The notes beneath the pieces were generated by a model. It was not told the origin of the DNA. It saw only the letters and a list, made by a program, of their open reading frames with translations, and searched no databases. Shown here in pieces: positions 1-5,802 of a stretch of DNA of 5,866 nucleotides. A program made the position numbers and the translations under genes. Each line of letters opens with the position of its first letter. Within the stretch, counting starts at the first letter, position 1. The DNA is from Phycisphaerales bacterium (GTDB lineage: Bacteria > Planctomycetota > Phycisphaerae > Phycisphaerales > UBA1924), in NCBI GenBank assembly GCA_020054055.1, contig JAGVLZ010000313.1, forward strand, positions 1 to 5,866, in the 5' to 3' direction.

Positions 1-332
1 ATGAGGCGTGCGGCCTCCGGGCCTTCGCCATCCGAATCGTGAAGAGTCAATGCGCGGACCTCCCCGTTCGTGCCCGAGGCGAGCGTCATCCACGAGTGGC
101 CGCTCCATTTCGCGATGTTCGACGCCGAGATCGGGCCGACGGTGGTGAACGCGCCGCTGATGTACAGCCCGCGTGCGAGCGTCGCGGACGGATCGACGGC
201 GAGCAGCGCACGGACGGTGCCGCCCACTCCTCCCGTCCGCCCATCAGACCACGATGGAGAGCATCCTTCTCCGGCCATCGCGACGGACGAGGCCAGGCAA
301 AGCATCGAGAGTTGGGCGCAGCGGACGATCAC
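1..332 (-). CDS. Secreted propeller-type repeat protein, N-terminal part (runs off left edge)
   Basis: This minus-strand frame is open from a stop near 433 to base 1, so only the first ~110 residues are present. Seen: a signal-peptide-like start (hydrophobic LSMLCLASSVA, then an AMA cleavage site before GEGCSPSW). After a linker, residues ~56-105 form one repeat with LYISGAFTTVG, IAKWSGHSW, EVRALTLHD and DGEGP. Known: this spacing resembles the tandem repeats of secreted planctomycete proteins believed to form beta-propellers. More copies should lie beyond the edge. The start is uncertain. GTG at 332 gives a 20-residue signal; TTG at 368 gives a longer arginine-rich n-region; ATG at 305 leaves no basic n-region. 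None has a good Shine-Dalgarno. It follows the cytochrome gene by 70 bases (34 with the TTG) on the same strand, so co-transcription is likely. Substrate and partner are unknown. Confidence 0.75.
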   Translation of the reverse strand, partial: MIVRCAQLSMLCLASSVAMAGEGCSPSWSDGRTGGVGGTVRALLAVDPSATLARGLYISGAFTTVGPISASNIAKWSGHSWMTLASGTNGEVRALTLHDSDGEGPEAARL

Positions 333-402
333 GCATCGAATGATCGGCCGATTGACCGCGCGATTCAAGGTCCACCGCCCGGAAGTTCGCCTCGCCGCCG
401 GC

Positions 403-2382
403 TCAGGCCGAATCTCCCCAGTTCGCCAGGATCAGCGTGATATCTGCGAAACTGACGACGCCGTCGCAGTTGGCGTCGCCCGAGAGCATCCCGCCGTTCT
501 CTTGGCCCCAGTTGGCGAGGACTGTGGTGATATCGGCGAAGGTGGTCTGGCCGTCGCTGTTCACGTCGCCCGCGGCGTAGGAGGCCAGTTCGATGATCTG
601 GTAATCCATCGCGACCGGCGCGCTCTTGCCCACCGCGGCCCAGGCGCTGTACAGGTCGATGCCGCGTTGATCGGGGGCGGTCGCATCGCGGAGGAACTCG
701 ATGTATTCCTTCGAGGATGTCTGGTAGTTGAGCGTGACCTCCGCGCGCGTCGCGCCGGCGGGGATGCAGTAAAAGGTGTTGTCCCAGAACTGGCCGTCGG
801 CGTAGGAATAGCCGACGTGCCCCGCCTGGGCCGCGTTGTACGCCGCGTTGGTGAACCCGCGCGGCGGGATGCGATTGTCTTTGTACACCTTGTTCACGAA
901 CGCCAGGTGGAACGACTCGTACTCCGGCAGGCCGACCTGAGCCGCCATCGCGGCGTCGAGGCCGAGCGTCTGCTCGTACACCTTCGTGTCGCTTGTGGTC
1001 AGGTCGGCGGCCATCGCGTCGTAGGCGCCGCGCTCGGCGATCAGCCCCGTGGTGTTGAAGAACTTCACGTTGATCCAGATCCGGCGGCCCTCCGGCATGC
1101 CGGTCAGCAACTTGTGCCCGGTTTGATTCGTGATGCGCACCGAGAGTTCGCCCGCGTTCTGGGCCAGGATCGCGTCGGTCGCCTTCTGGAGCATCTCGAT
1201 GGTCAGCACGCGCTGCCTTTGCATCAGCGTGATCGTGTCGGCGTCGAGTTCATCGGTCCCGGTCGGCCCGTGCAGGTGCATGATCGCGTCGAGCGCGAAG
1301 ACATTCGCGCCGACGAAGGTGTGCATCGGAAGGTCCGGGCGCACCGGCGGCTCGAAGATCTCCCAGCACGCCTGCCCCGTGGTGGTGGGCATGTGGCAAT
1401 CCTGGCACTGGCTGACCATGAAGCGGTTGCCGCCGAAGCGGTTCGTGAGCGGGTTGTCGGCGTCGGGGATGAAGAGACCGCCGGGCGTCGTCGCGAACGA
1501 ACTGTTCAGCCATTCGGTGTAGGTGCGCTGCTCGGGGAACTGGTCGAACTTGCTGTGCGTCGGGTGCTCGGCGTCACGCGCGTTCAACCCGTATGAATCG
1601 CCCGGATCGGGCAGCGTCCCGCCGGCGCGCGTGAAGATGGGGTTGCTCACATCGTGGCACGTCGCGCAGATGTCGCTCGTGCGGTGGTGGGGTGAATGCG
1701 CCCAGAGGTGCGGCGGCTCGGGCTCCATGTTCGCGACAAAGTCCAGCGGCCCACGCCGCACGTCCATCGGGTCCACGATCATCTGCGCGTTCCCGTAATC
1801 GACCGGCATCAGGCTGTTCACCGCCAGCGCATCGCGGATGAGCATGTCGTCGGACGGGCCGGGCGGCGCGGCGTCGAGGTCCACCAGACGGTGGCAAACG
1901 TTGCAGTTCACGCCTTCGTTGCGGTCGGAAGCGAAGAGCATCGACCCATCGGGATTCCCCGAAGGGGGCGTCGCACGCCCCTCGAGCCACGCGCGCGGCG
2001 TGTGGCACCGGAGGCAGAGGGCGCCGGCGGTGTTGTTGGTGTCAAGATTGGCGAGCGCGAACGCCGCCTGAAAGATCGGATCGCGGTACGCGTGGGCGTG
2101 CATCGACCCGCGCCACTGGAAGGGCTTCACCGTCTCCGCGGGATCATCGATGCCCGCGTGACAAAGAAAGCAGTTGTCCTGCGCGCTGGGGATCGGATCG
2201 GAGATCTGCGTTTCCGGCGGGAAGGGCGAGCCGACGGGCTGCGTCCCCTGCTGCTTGAAGTCGTTCACGGTGGGCGGCAGCAATGGCGCACCGGCCATCG
2301 CCAGCCCAGCCGCCACACCAACCAAACTCACGGGCCACAGCGCCCTGGCGCGCAACCCAACCACAATCCAAACAATTCCCAT
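403..2382 (-). CDS. Exported multiheme c-type cytochrome with C-terminal dockerin-like repeats
   Basis: A 659-aa protein. Residues 1-31 are an export signal or membrane anchor (basic RAR at 11-13, then a hydrophobic stretch ending AMAGA). Five heme-attachment motifs are visible: CFLCH at 71-75, CLRCH at 123-127, CNVCH at 160-164, CATCH at 239-243 and CQDCH at 326-330. Extra histidines (HAHAY, HSPHH, MHLH) could be axial ligands. Residues ~417-434 contain NQTGHKLLTGMPEGRR, a signature seen C-terminal to the hemes in some multiheme cytochrome families. The tail holds two dockerin-like Ca-loops: DVNSDGQTTFADITTVLANWG from ~606 and DANCDGVVSFADITLILANWG from ~636. Hemes would be attached outside the cytoplasmic membrane, so an electron-transfer or redox-enzyme role is inferred; the substrate cannot be read. 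The ATG at 2382 is supported by AGGGAG seven bases upstream. No catalytic family (nitrite, hydroxylamine or tetrathionate reductase) can be assigned. Confidence 0.93.
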   Translation of the reverse strand: MGIVWIVVGLRARALWPVSLVGVAAGLAMAGAPLLPPTVNDFKQQGTQPVGSPFPPETQISDPIPSAQDNCFLCHAGIDDPAETVKPFQWRGSMHAHAYRDPIFQAAFALANLDTNNTAGALCLRCHTPRAWLEGRATPPSGNPDGSMLFASDRNEGVNCNVCHRLVDLDAAPPGPSDDMLIRDALAVNSLMPVDYGNAQMIVDPMDVRRGPLDFVANMEPEPPHLWAHSPHHRTSDICATCHDVSNPIFTRAGGTLPDPGDSYGLNARDAEHPTHSKFDQFPEQRTYTEWLNSSFATTPGGLFIPDADNPLTNRFGGNRFMVSQCQDCHMPTTTGQACWEIFEPPVRPDLPMHTFVGANVFALDAIMHLHGPTGTDELDADTITLMQRQRVLTIEMLQKATDAILAQNAGELSVRITNQTGHKLLTGMPEGRRIWINVKFFNTTGLIAERGAYDAMAADLTTSDTKVYEQTLGLDAAMAAQVGLPEYESFHLAFVNKVYKDNRIPPRGFTNAAYNAAQAGHVGYSYADGQFWDNTFYCIPAGATRAEVTLNYQTSSKEYIEFLRDATAPDQRGIDLYSAWAAVGKSAPVAMDYQIIELASYAAGDVNSDGQTTFADITTVLANWGQENGGMLSGDANCDGVVSFADITLILANWGDSA

Positions 2383-2597
2383 TTTTCCTCTCCCTTCGAC
2401 CGAAAACTATCGGCGATCCTTCCGGCCGAAGTGTAACTCCGGTTCGCACGCGGGCCATCCCCGGCCTTCCAAGATTTGCAACAGATTTCGGTCTAATCAG
2501 TTCGGCGGATGCGAAGGGGGGAAAAGTTGGGTGAACTTCGGGTGTTCGGACGCCGGTGGAAGGGGGGACGCCAACACACCGGGAACAGTCCGAAAAC

Positions 2598-2634
2598 TTG
2601 ACTTGCTTCCCCCCCTGGGGGGGGGGGATAGGCT
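2598..2634 (+). promoter_or_regulatory. Candidate promoter with a homopolymer spacer for the rightward unit
   Basis: TTGACT (2598-2603) is followed by CTTG-like sequence, C7 (2609-2615), T, G11 (2617-2627), then ATAGGCT. Taking TAGGCT (2629-2634) as a weak -10 leaves a 25-base spacer, 7-8 bases longer than standard, so either the true -10 is different or the tract length matters. The C and G runs can also pair as a short hairpin. The candidate lies about 27 bases before the GTG start at 2661. Position and the -35 match are observed; promoter function is inferred. Confidence 0.3.
2609..2627. repeat. C7-T-G11 homopolymer tract
   Basis: Seven C, one T and eleven G in a row, forming a near-perfect inverted repeat with almost no loop. 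Such a tract is prone to polymerase slippage in the cell and to miscounting during sequencing. It lies wholly upstream of the preferred start at 2661, so a length change would alter promoter spacing or leader structure but not the protein. Confidence 0.85.
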
Positions 2635-2660
2635 CTACCGAGGATCCCGGAGGCCGTGCC

Positions 2661-3719
2661 GTGCGACTGAGTGTTGTTGGTCCCGTGCTGATCGGTTGTG
2701 CCGCGACGCTCGCGTCGGCGCAGAATCTATCGATCACTCCAGCCGAGGGGCGGGTCGGCTCGCGCATCTACTTCACGGTGCAGGACCAGCAGCCGCCGTG
2801 GAAGTTCAACGATTCGACGCGCATCGAGTTCAGCGGCGAGTTCACCTCCGAGGGGTTTGTTACGAAGTCCTACCCGGCCTCGGTCCAGTTCTCCGAAGCA
2901 GAGGTGCTGCTGAACGGTGATTGGGAAGCACGCATCGTCATCGGAACCGGCACCTCGCCCCAGTTGGGTGATGCATACTTGTTCTTCACCCCGGGCGGCT
3001 TCGACGGCACGTTCCAGATCACCACGCAGCCGACCTGCCGTTCGGATGTCGTCGTGAATCGGGTCGTGGATTTCGCGGACATGAACTATGTCCTGGCGAA
3101 CTTCGGGATGACCAATCATCCCGCGGATATCAGCGGGAACGGCGTTGTCGACTTCGCGGACATCACGGCCGTGCTGACGGATTGGGGACCCTGCGCGCCG
3201 GACGTGACGATCACCAAGACGGCAACCTTCAGACTCACCGAGGGAGGGGAGCGCTGGACATCGATCGTCGATGAGGATGGTTTCCAAGGGCCAGCGATCC
3301 CGGCTCACGGCCCAGCGTTCCCGGCGTATAAGAACCTGCCGATCCTCTGGGTTTCGATCTTGCCCGAACCGACCACGCCGCAGGCGATGAGCCTCGAGAT
3401 CGCCCATTGGGCCCACATGGCCCTCGTGTATGTGATGGAGGAAAACGCGGACTCACTCGCGCTCGCGCCGCAGTCGATCACCGTGGACATCGTCAATGGC
3501 ATCCCATTCATTTTCACCCTCGACCGTCTCGACGACGTGGTGCTGACACGCCTCGCGGACGATGGCGATCCGACCTCGATCGTCTTCTCGACCCCGCTCT
3601 CCAAGCCGTTGGTTTTTACGGACTTGAACCTGAACAACGCCTCGTACCCGCAGTTCGACCTCTTGCGGGTGCGCCCGTACGATCCGGTGTTCGTCGCTCC
3701 CGCGAACGTGCTGCCATGA
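2661..3719 (+). CDS. Secreted protein with an internal dockerin-like module, function unknown
   Basis: A 352-aa protein from the GTG at 2661, chosen because GGAGG (2649-2653) sits seven bases upstream and a signal peptide begins there (RLSVVGPVLIG...ASA, likely cleaved before Q21). An earlier in-frame GTG at 2556 would prepend 35 residues read through the G11 tract and has no ribosome site. Residues ~22-125 begin LSITPAEGRVGS, loosely like an IPT/TIG immunoglobulin-type fold, and look beta-rich. Residues 126-178 hold two dockerin-like loops between cysteines C126 and C178. The first (SDVVVNRVVDFAD) has lost expected Ca ligands and its glycine; the second (ADISGNGVVDFAD) is closer to canonical. 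About 170 further residues follow with no family I recognise. Its stop overlaps the next start by four bases (ATGA), indicating translational coupling. No PEP-CTERM or LPXTG-type tail is present. Confidence 0.87.
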   Translation: MRLSVVGPVLIGCAATLASAQNLSITPAEGRVGSRIYFTVQDQQPPWKFNDSTRIEFSGEFTSEGFVTKSYPASVQFSEAEVLLNGDWEARIVIGTGTSPQLGDAYLFFTPGGFDGTFQITTQPTCRSDVVVNRVVDFADMNYVLANFGMTNHPADISGNGVVDFADITAVLTDWGPCAPDVTITKTATFRLTEGGERWTSIVDEDGFQGPAIPAHGPAFPAYKNLPILWVSILPEPTTPQAMSLEIAHWAHMALVYVMEENADSLALAPQSITVDIVNGIPFIFTLDRLDDVVLTRLADDGDPTSIVFSTPLSKPLVFTDLNLNNASYPQFDLLRVRPYDPVFVAPANVLP

Positions 3720-3928
3720 ACCGACCTGTCTCCCACACGTCGAAGTTGCTCCTGCTCGGTCTGCTTTGTGTGATGACGCTGACAGGTTGCAACTCCTGGG
3801 GCGGGCGGACAACGGTGCCCGGCACCGTGCCGCTGAAGGTTTGGGTGATGCTGGGGCCGGGGGAGGCGATCGGCGGCTTCGGCAATTCGGGCTGCAGGCT
3901 CATCGCAGCACAGATCAATCGATCGTGA
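3716..3928 (+). CDS. Lipoprotein signal region, short ORF (N-terminal part of split peptidase)
   Basis: A 70-aa reading frame. Residues 1-25 form a bacterial lipoprotein signal: basic or polar MNRPVSHTSK, hydrophobic LLLLGLLCVM, and lipobox LTGC with the lipidated cysteine at 25. Asn follows at +2. The remaining residues (VPLKVWVMLGPG..., then CRLIAAQINRS) look like a beta-strand, a glycine-rich loop and the start of a helix, i.e. the beginning of a domain rather than a complete one. The ATG overlaps the upstream stop as ATGA and has no Shine-Dalgarno, so translation probably depends on coupling. The TGA at 3926-3928 ends the frame within GTGA, where a GTG in the next frame could restart. It most likely belongs to the peptidase domain that follows, but a free-standing small lipoprotein cannot be excluded. 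Confidence 0.6.
   Translation: MNRPVSHTSKLLLLGLLCVMTLTGCNSWGGRTTVPGTVPLKVWVMLGPGEAIGGFGNSGCRLIAAQINRS
3918..3925 (+). repeat. Two-copy ATCG tandem repeat at the frameshift junction
   Basis: ATCGATCG sits immediately before the stop TGA (3926-3928). Because the unit is four bases, gain or loss of one copy shifts the frame by one. Three copies would fuse the lipoprotein and peptidase frames. The repeat is observed; its role in the break is inferred. Confidence 0.55.
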
Positions 3929-4533
3929 GTGATTTACGTCGCTCGGCGTGGATTTTCGGGGTTCTTCAGTTTACTTGGAACGGCTCGATCGCCACCGCTG
4001 TTGATGGCAATGTTACCGGGGCAGGGCCGAGCCGCCGCCGGGACTTGAGCCAGTTCTCGGATTGGTATCTGCCGGACAATTACACCGAGAATCAACTCAA
4101 TATCTACTTTACTGGCTGGGTTCAGAACAGTCCGAATGGATACACAGCGGGGCTGACTCTCGACCCACGCTCCGCGATCAACTTGATACCGCCACTGGCC
4201 CCATGCGTAATCATCAATGACGGGGGCGGATCGAGCGGCCAAGGCTTCGATATTCCGATCGCTGCGATCAGAGATGATTGGGCAACACTTGTGCATGAAA
4301 TTGGGCATTATCTTGGCCCGTTTGAGGGCCTATGCTTTGGTCCGCTGCCCGTTCAACGGTGCTACGATAGCGAGGAACATACGATTGAAGGAAGTGAGAA
4401 TATCATGGCGCTCTGCGAAGATTGCGTGCGACGGAGAGTGCTGCCTTATTGGCCGGTCGAGCAAGTTGGCACGAGTGAATTCGATCAAGTGAGCACCAGC
4501 GTGCGGCAGGGCGGCTGGAATCAACCAAACTAA
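3925..4533 (+). CDS. Zinc-metallopeptidase-like domain (HEIGH), C-terminal part of split gene
   Basis: If restarted at the GTG of 3925 the product is 202 aa and has no signal of its own. The core motif is HEIGHYLGPFEG: H124, E125 and H128 give two zinc ligands and the general base, and G131 matches the metzincin glycine. The third-ligand position (134) is Glu rather than His or Asp. A downstream EEH (150-152) might supply a ligand instead. ENIMAL around M161 resembles a metzincin Met-turn. Four cysteines (137, 146, 164, 167) could form disulfides, fitting an exported protein. Upstream, NQLNIYFTGW and CVIINDGG look like core strands preceding the zinc helix. Substrate is unknown and activity uncertain. 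The frame continues open upstream to 3766, but residues there are out-of-frame reading of the lipoprotein region. GC is clearly lower than in the flanking genes. Confidence 0.72.
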   Translation: MSDLRRSAWIFGVLQFTWNGSIATAVDGNVTGAGPSRRRDLSQFSDWYLPDNYTENQLNIYFTGWVQNSPNGYTAGLTLDPRSAINLIPPLAPCVIINDGGGSSGQGFDIPIAAIRDDWATLVHEIGHYLGPFEGLCFGPLPVQRCYDSEEHTIEGSENIMALCEDCVRRRVLPYWPVEQVGTSEFDQVSTSVRQGGWNQPN

Positions 4534-4558
4534 CGTATTATTGCTTGGAGACATATTT

Positions 4559-5722
4559 GTGTCGCGACATACTCTTGCTTGCGCAGTTGCATGGTCGCTC
4601 TTGGTCAGTTCAGGATCAATCTCCACGGCGAGTGTCGCGGAGGCACTTGAGAAGATCGAGCAGGCCGGTGTCGCGAAGCCTTCGGCTGGGTCGCCGAGTG
4701 TGGCGGCGCTTGTAATAGCGATACAGAGCTCCGACGCCGCGGAAATTCGCACAGACACCCCTCGCATTCTTGAAATCCTCTCAGCTGCGGTCCATCCGCG
4801 GTCCGTCCAGATTGGGCTCTCATCTGCATTGATTCGCGCCTCAAACCAGCGCACCGCAACCGAGATACTTGATTGCCTCAATGAACACCAGGCGGAGATC
4901 GCCGATCGCTCCGGCCTGTCTCACCTCCGCCTGTATGCACTCGTTCGTCTCGCTCGTCCCAAGTGGCAATCATGGGTCGGGAGCGACGAGCGCGCGGCGT
5001 CGCTCATCGATTCCGCGATCAACGATCCCGACGCCAGTTACATGACCGTTCTCGCCGCTCAATACGCGCTGCGAGAATCGACGTTCTCGGAATCCCGGCG
5101 CGGTCAGATCCTCATCTCACTCATCACCCGAAGCAGAACTTCAGAGATCTTCCAGGAACCGGGCCTTGTCCTGCTCAGGCCACAAGACTTCCCGCCGCTC
5201 CGCGCGCTCGTGCGCCAGTCCGGGCACGACGTGCCGAACTTCCATTTCGGCGCTGCTTCCGTACTCGTGCATCTCGGCGACGAAGCGATCATCCCGGACC
5301 TCGCCGAACGCCGCGTCTCTTTCACTGCGTTCGACAAGAAGTTCGGCGTGTGGATCGATGATCAGATCAAAATGATCCGATCGCAGCACCCGCCCGAGCA
5401 GCTGCTCGATCTGATCCGAAACCTCGACGACGATCGCCCTGATTTCGGGCGAGACCTCGCGACCCGGACGGTCGAACGTGCTTCGCAGGTGCTCGCGATC
5501 GCGGATGTTCGGCAGGCAGCACTGCAAAGGGCGGAATCTGTTCAGGCACGGCTGGATCAGACGACGGACAAGACTATTCGTCGGATTCTTGAGTCCGGTA
5601 TGCGACGCCTGCGCGAGGTGAGCCTTCGAGTTCAAGTCTTGACCGAAGAAGACTTGCCTGAGTTCAAGCCCGACCCCCGTTTTCACTCGATCGGCCACAG
5701 TGATTGGCCTGATTTCGAGTGA
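4559..5722 (+). CDS. Secreted helical protein with HEAT-like segment, function unknown
   Basis: A 387-aa protein. The GTG at 4559 is preferred over the TTG at 4541 because GGAG (4547-4550) lies eight bases upstream of it and the TTG has no site. Residues 1-28 form a signal peptide: SRH, then a hydrophobic stretch LACAVAWSLLVSS, with possible cleavage at SVA or AEA. The mature part is predicted by eye to be almost all alpha-helix. Residues ~212-252 (PPLRALVRQSG..., FGAASVLVHLGDEAIIPDL) resemble one HEAT or PBS-lyase-type repeat, a scaffold that binds other proteins; other helical pairs upstream are more diverged. The C-terminal ~30 residues are acidic and aromatic (LPEFKPDPRFHS, DWPDFE). No catalytic motif is visible. 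It starts 25 bases after the peptidase stop, so it is probably in the same operon, and its composition is mixed (about 52-67% GC in rows I counted). Confidence 0.85.
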   Translation: MSRHTLACAVAWSLLVSSGSISTASVAEALEKIEQAGVAKPSAGSPSVAALVIAIQSSDAAEIRTDTPRILEILSAAVHPRSVQIGLSSALIRASNQRTATEILDCLNEHQAEIADRSGLSHLRLYALVRLARPKWQSWVGSDERAASLIDSAINDPDASYMTVLAAQYALRESTFSESRRGQILISLITRSRTSEIFQEPGLVLLRPQDFPPLRALVRQSGHDVPNFHFGAASVLVHLGDEAIIPDLAERRVSFTAFDKKFGVWIDDQIKMIRSQHPPEQLLDLIRNLDDDRPDFGRDLATRTVERASQVLAIADVRQAALQRAESVQARLDQTTDKTIRRILESGMRRLREVSLRVQVLTEEDLPEFKPDPRFHSIGHSDWPDFE

Positions 5723-5802
5723 TGATGCCGAGCGGGACCAGCGCATCCTCACTCGCCCCCGAAAAATCCGCCGCTTCCCGTCTGACGGCCGATAAATCCC
5801 CC

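Larger units (their letters stand above)
2383..2660. promoter_or_regulatory. Divergent intergenic region between the two transcription units
   Basis: These 278 bases separate the start codons of the leftward cytochrome gene and the rightward dockerin-module gene, so promoters for both must lie here or inside the genes. Two G6 runs preceded by AA (2516-2521 and 2562-2567) and a C7-T-G11 tract (2609-2627) stand out. On the rightward side TTGACT (2598-2603) matches a sigma70 -35 box, but a -10 is not obvious at normal spacing. On the leftward side I see no convincing -35/-10 pair. No small gene is supported here: open frames crossing the region lack ribosome sites or recognisable protein. Confidence 0.6.
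3716..4533 (+). pseudogene. Split gene: lipoprotein zinc-metallopeptidase-like protein broken by a frameshift
   Basis: Two adjacent frames together make sense as one protein of about 273 residues: a lipoprotein signal and beta-strand region in the first frame, then a domain with a zinc-binding HEIGH motif in the frame one base back. The switch occurs around 3918-3928. The sequence there holds ATCG twice (3918-3925); a third copy would join QINRS directly to IVSDLRR without a stop, as would insertion of a single base. I see no X XXY YYZ slippery heptamer, so programmed frameshifting is not supported. Alternatives are a real mutation, a sequencing or assembly error, or two separate coupled genes. 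Everything outside the junction reads as intact protein. Confidence 0.6.

Noticed and set aside
70..1596. 508-residue plus-strand open frame
   Set aside because: It is antisense to a clear cytochrome (CXXCH motifs, dockerin-like tail) and to a secreted repeat protein. Its translation is Arg/Val/Gly-rich with no domain, typical of a GC-rich shadow frame.
2553..2582. CCGGTG/CACCGG inverted repeat as an operator
   Set aside because: A six-base arm with an 18-base gap is expected by chance in GC-rich DNA.
2556..2660. Upstream GTG start for the dockerin-module gene
   Set aside because: No Shine-Dalgarno, translation would pass through the G11 tract, and it would bury the signal peptide that follows the well-placed GGAGG and GTG at 2661.
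2144..2767. 207-residue minus-strand frame across the intergenic region
   Set aside because: It overlaps the start of both well-supported genes in other frames and has a composition unlike a real protein.
1696..2920. Two plus-strand frames of about 250 residues (1696-2436, 2174-2920)
   Set aside because: Both are antisense to the cytochrome N-terminus, and the second also runs out of frame into the 2661 gene. No ribosome site or recognisable protein.
3905..3930. Programmed -1 ribosomal frameshift
   Set aside because: No X XXY YYZ heptamer in the zero frame and no evident downstream stem; slippage of the ATCG repeat or a base error is simpler.
5353..5435. Eight GATC sites in 83 bases
   Set aside because: Striking density, but it lies inside a coding region rich in Asp-Gln-Ile/Ile-Arg codons (IDDQIKMIRS, LDLIRNLDDD), and GATC is common elsewhere in the window. 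No origin-type AT-rich region or DnaA boxes nearby.
5693..5709. GGCCA/TGGCC hairpin at the end of the HEAT-like gene as a terminator
   Set aside because: Only a five-base stem, before the stop codon, and no T run follows.
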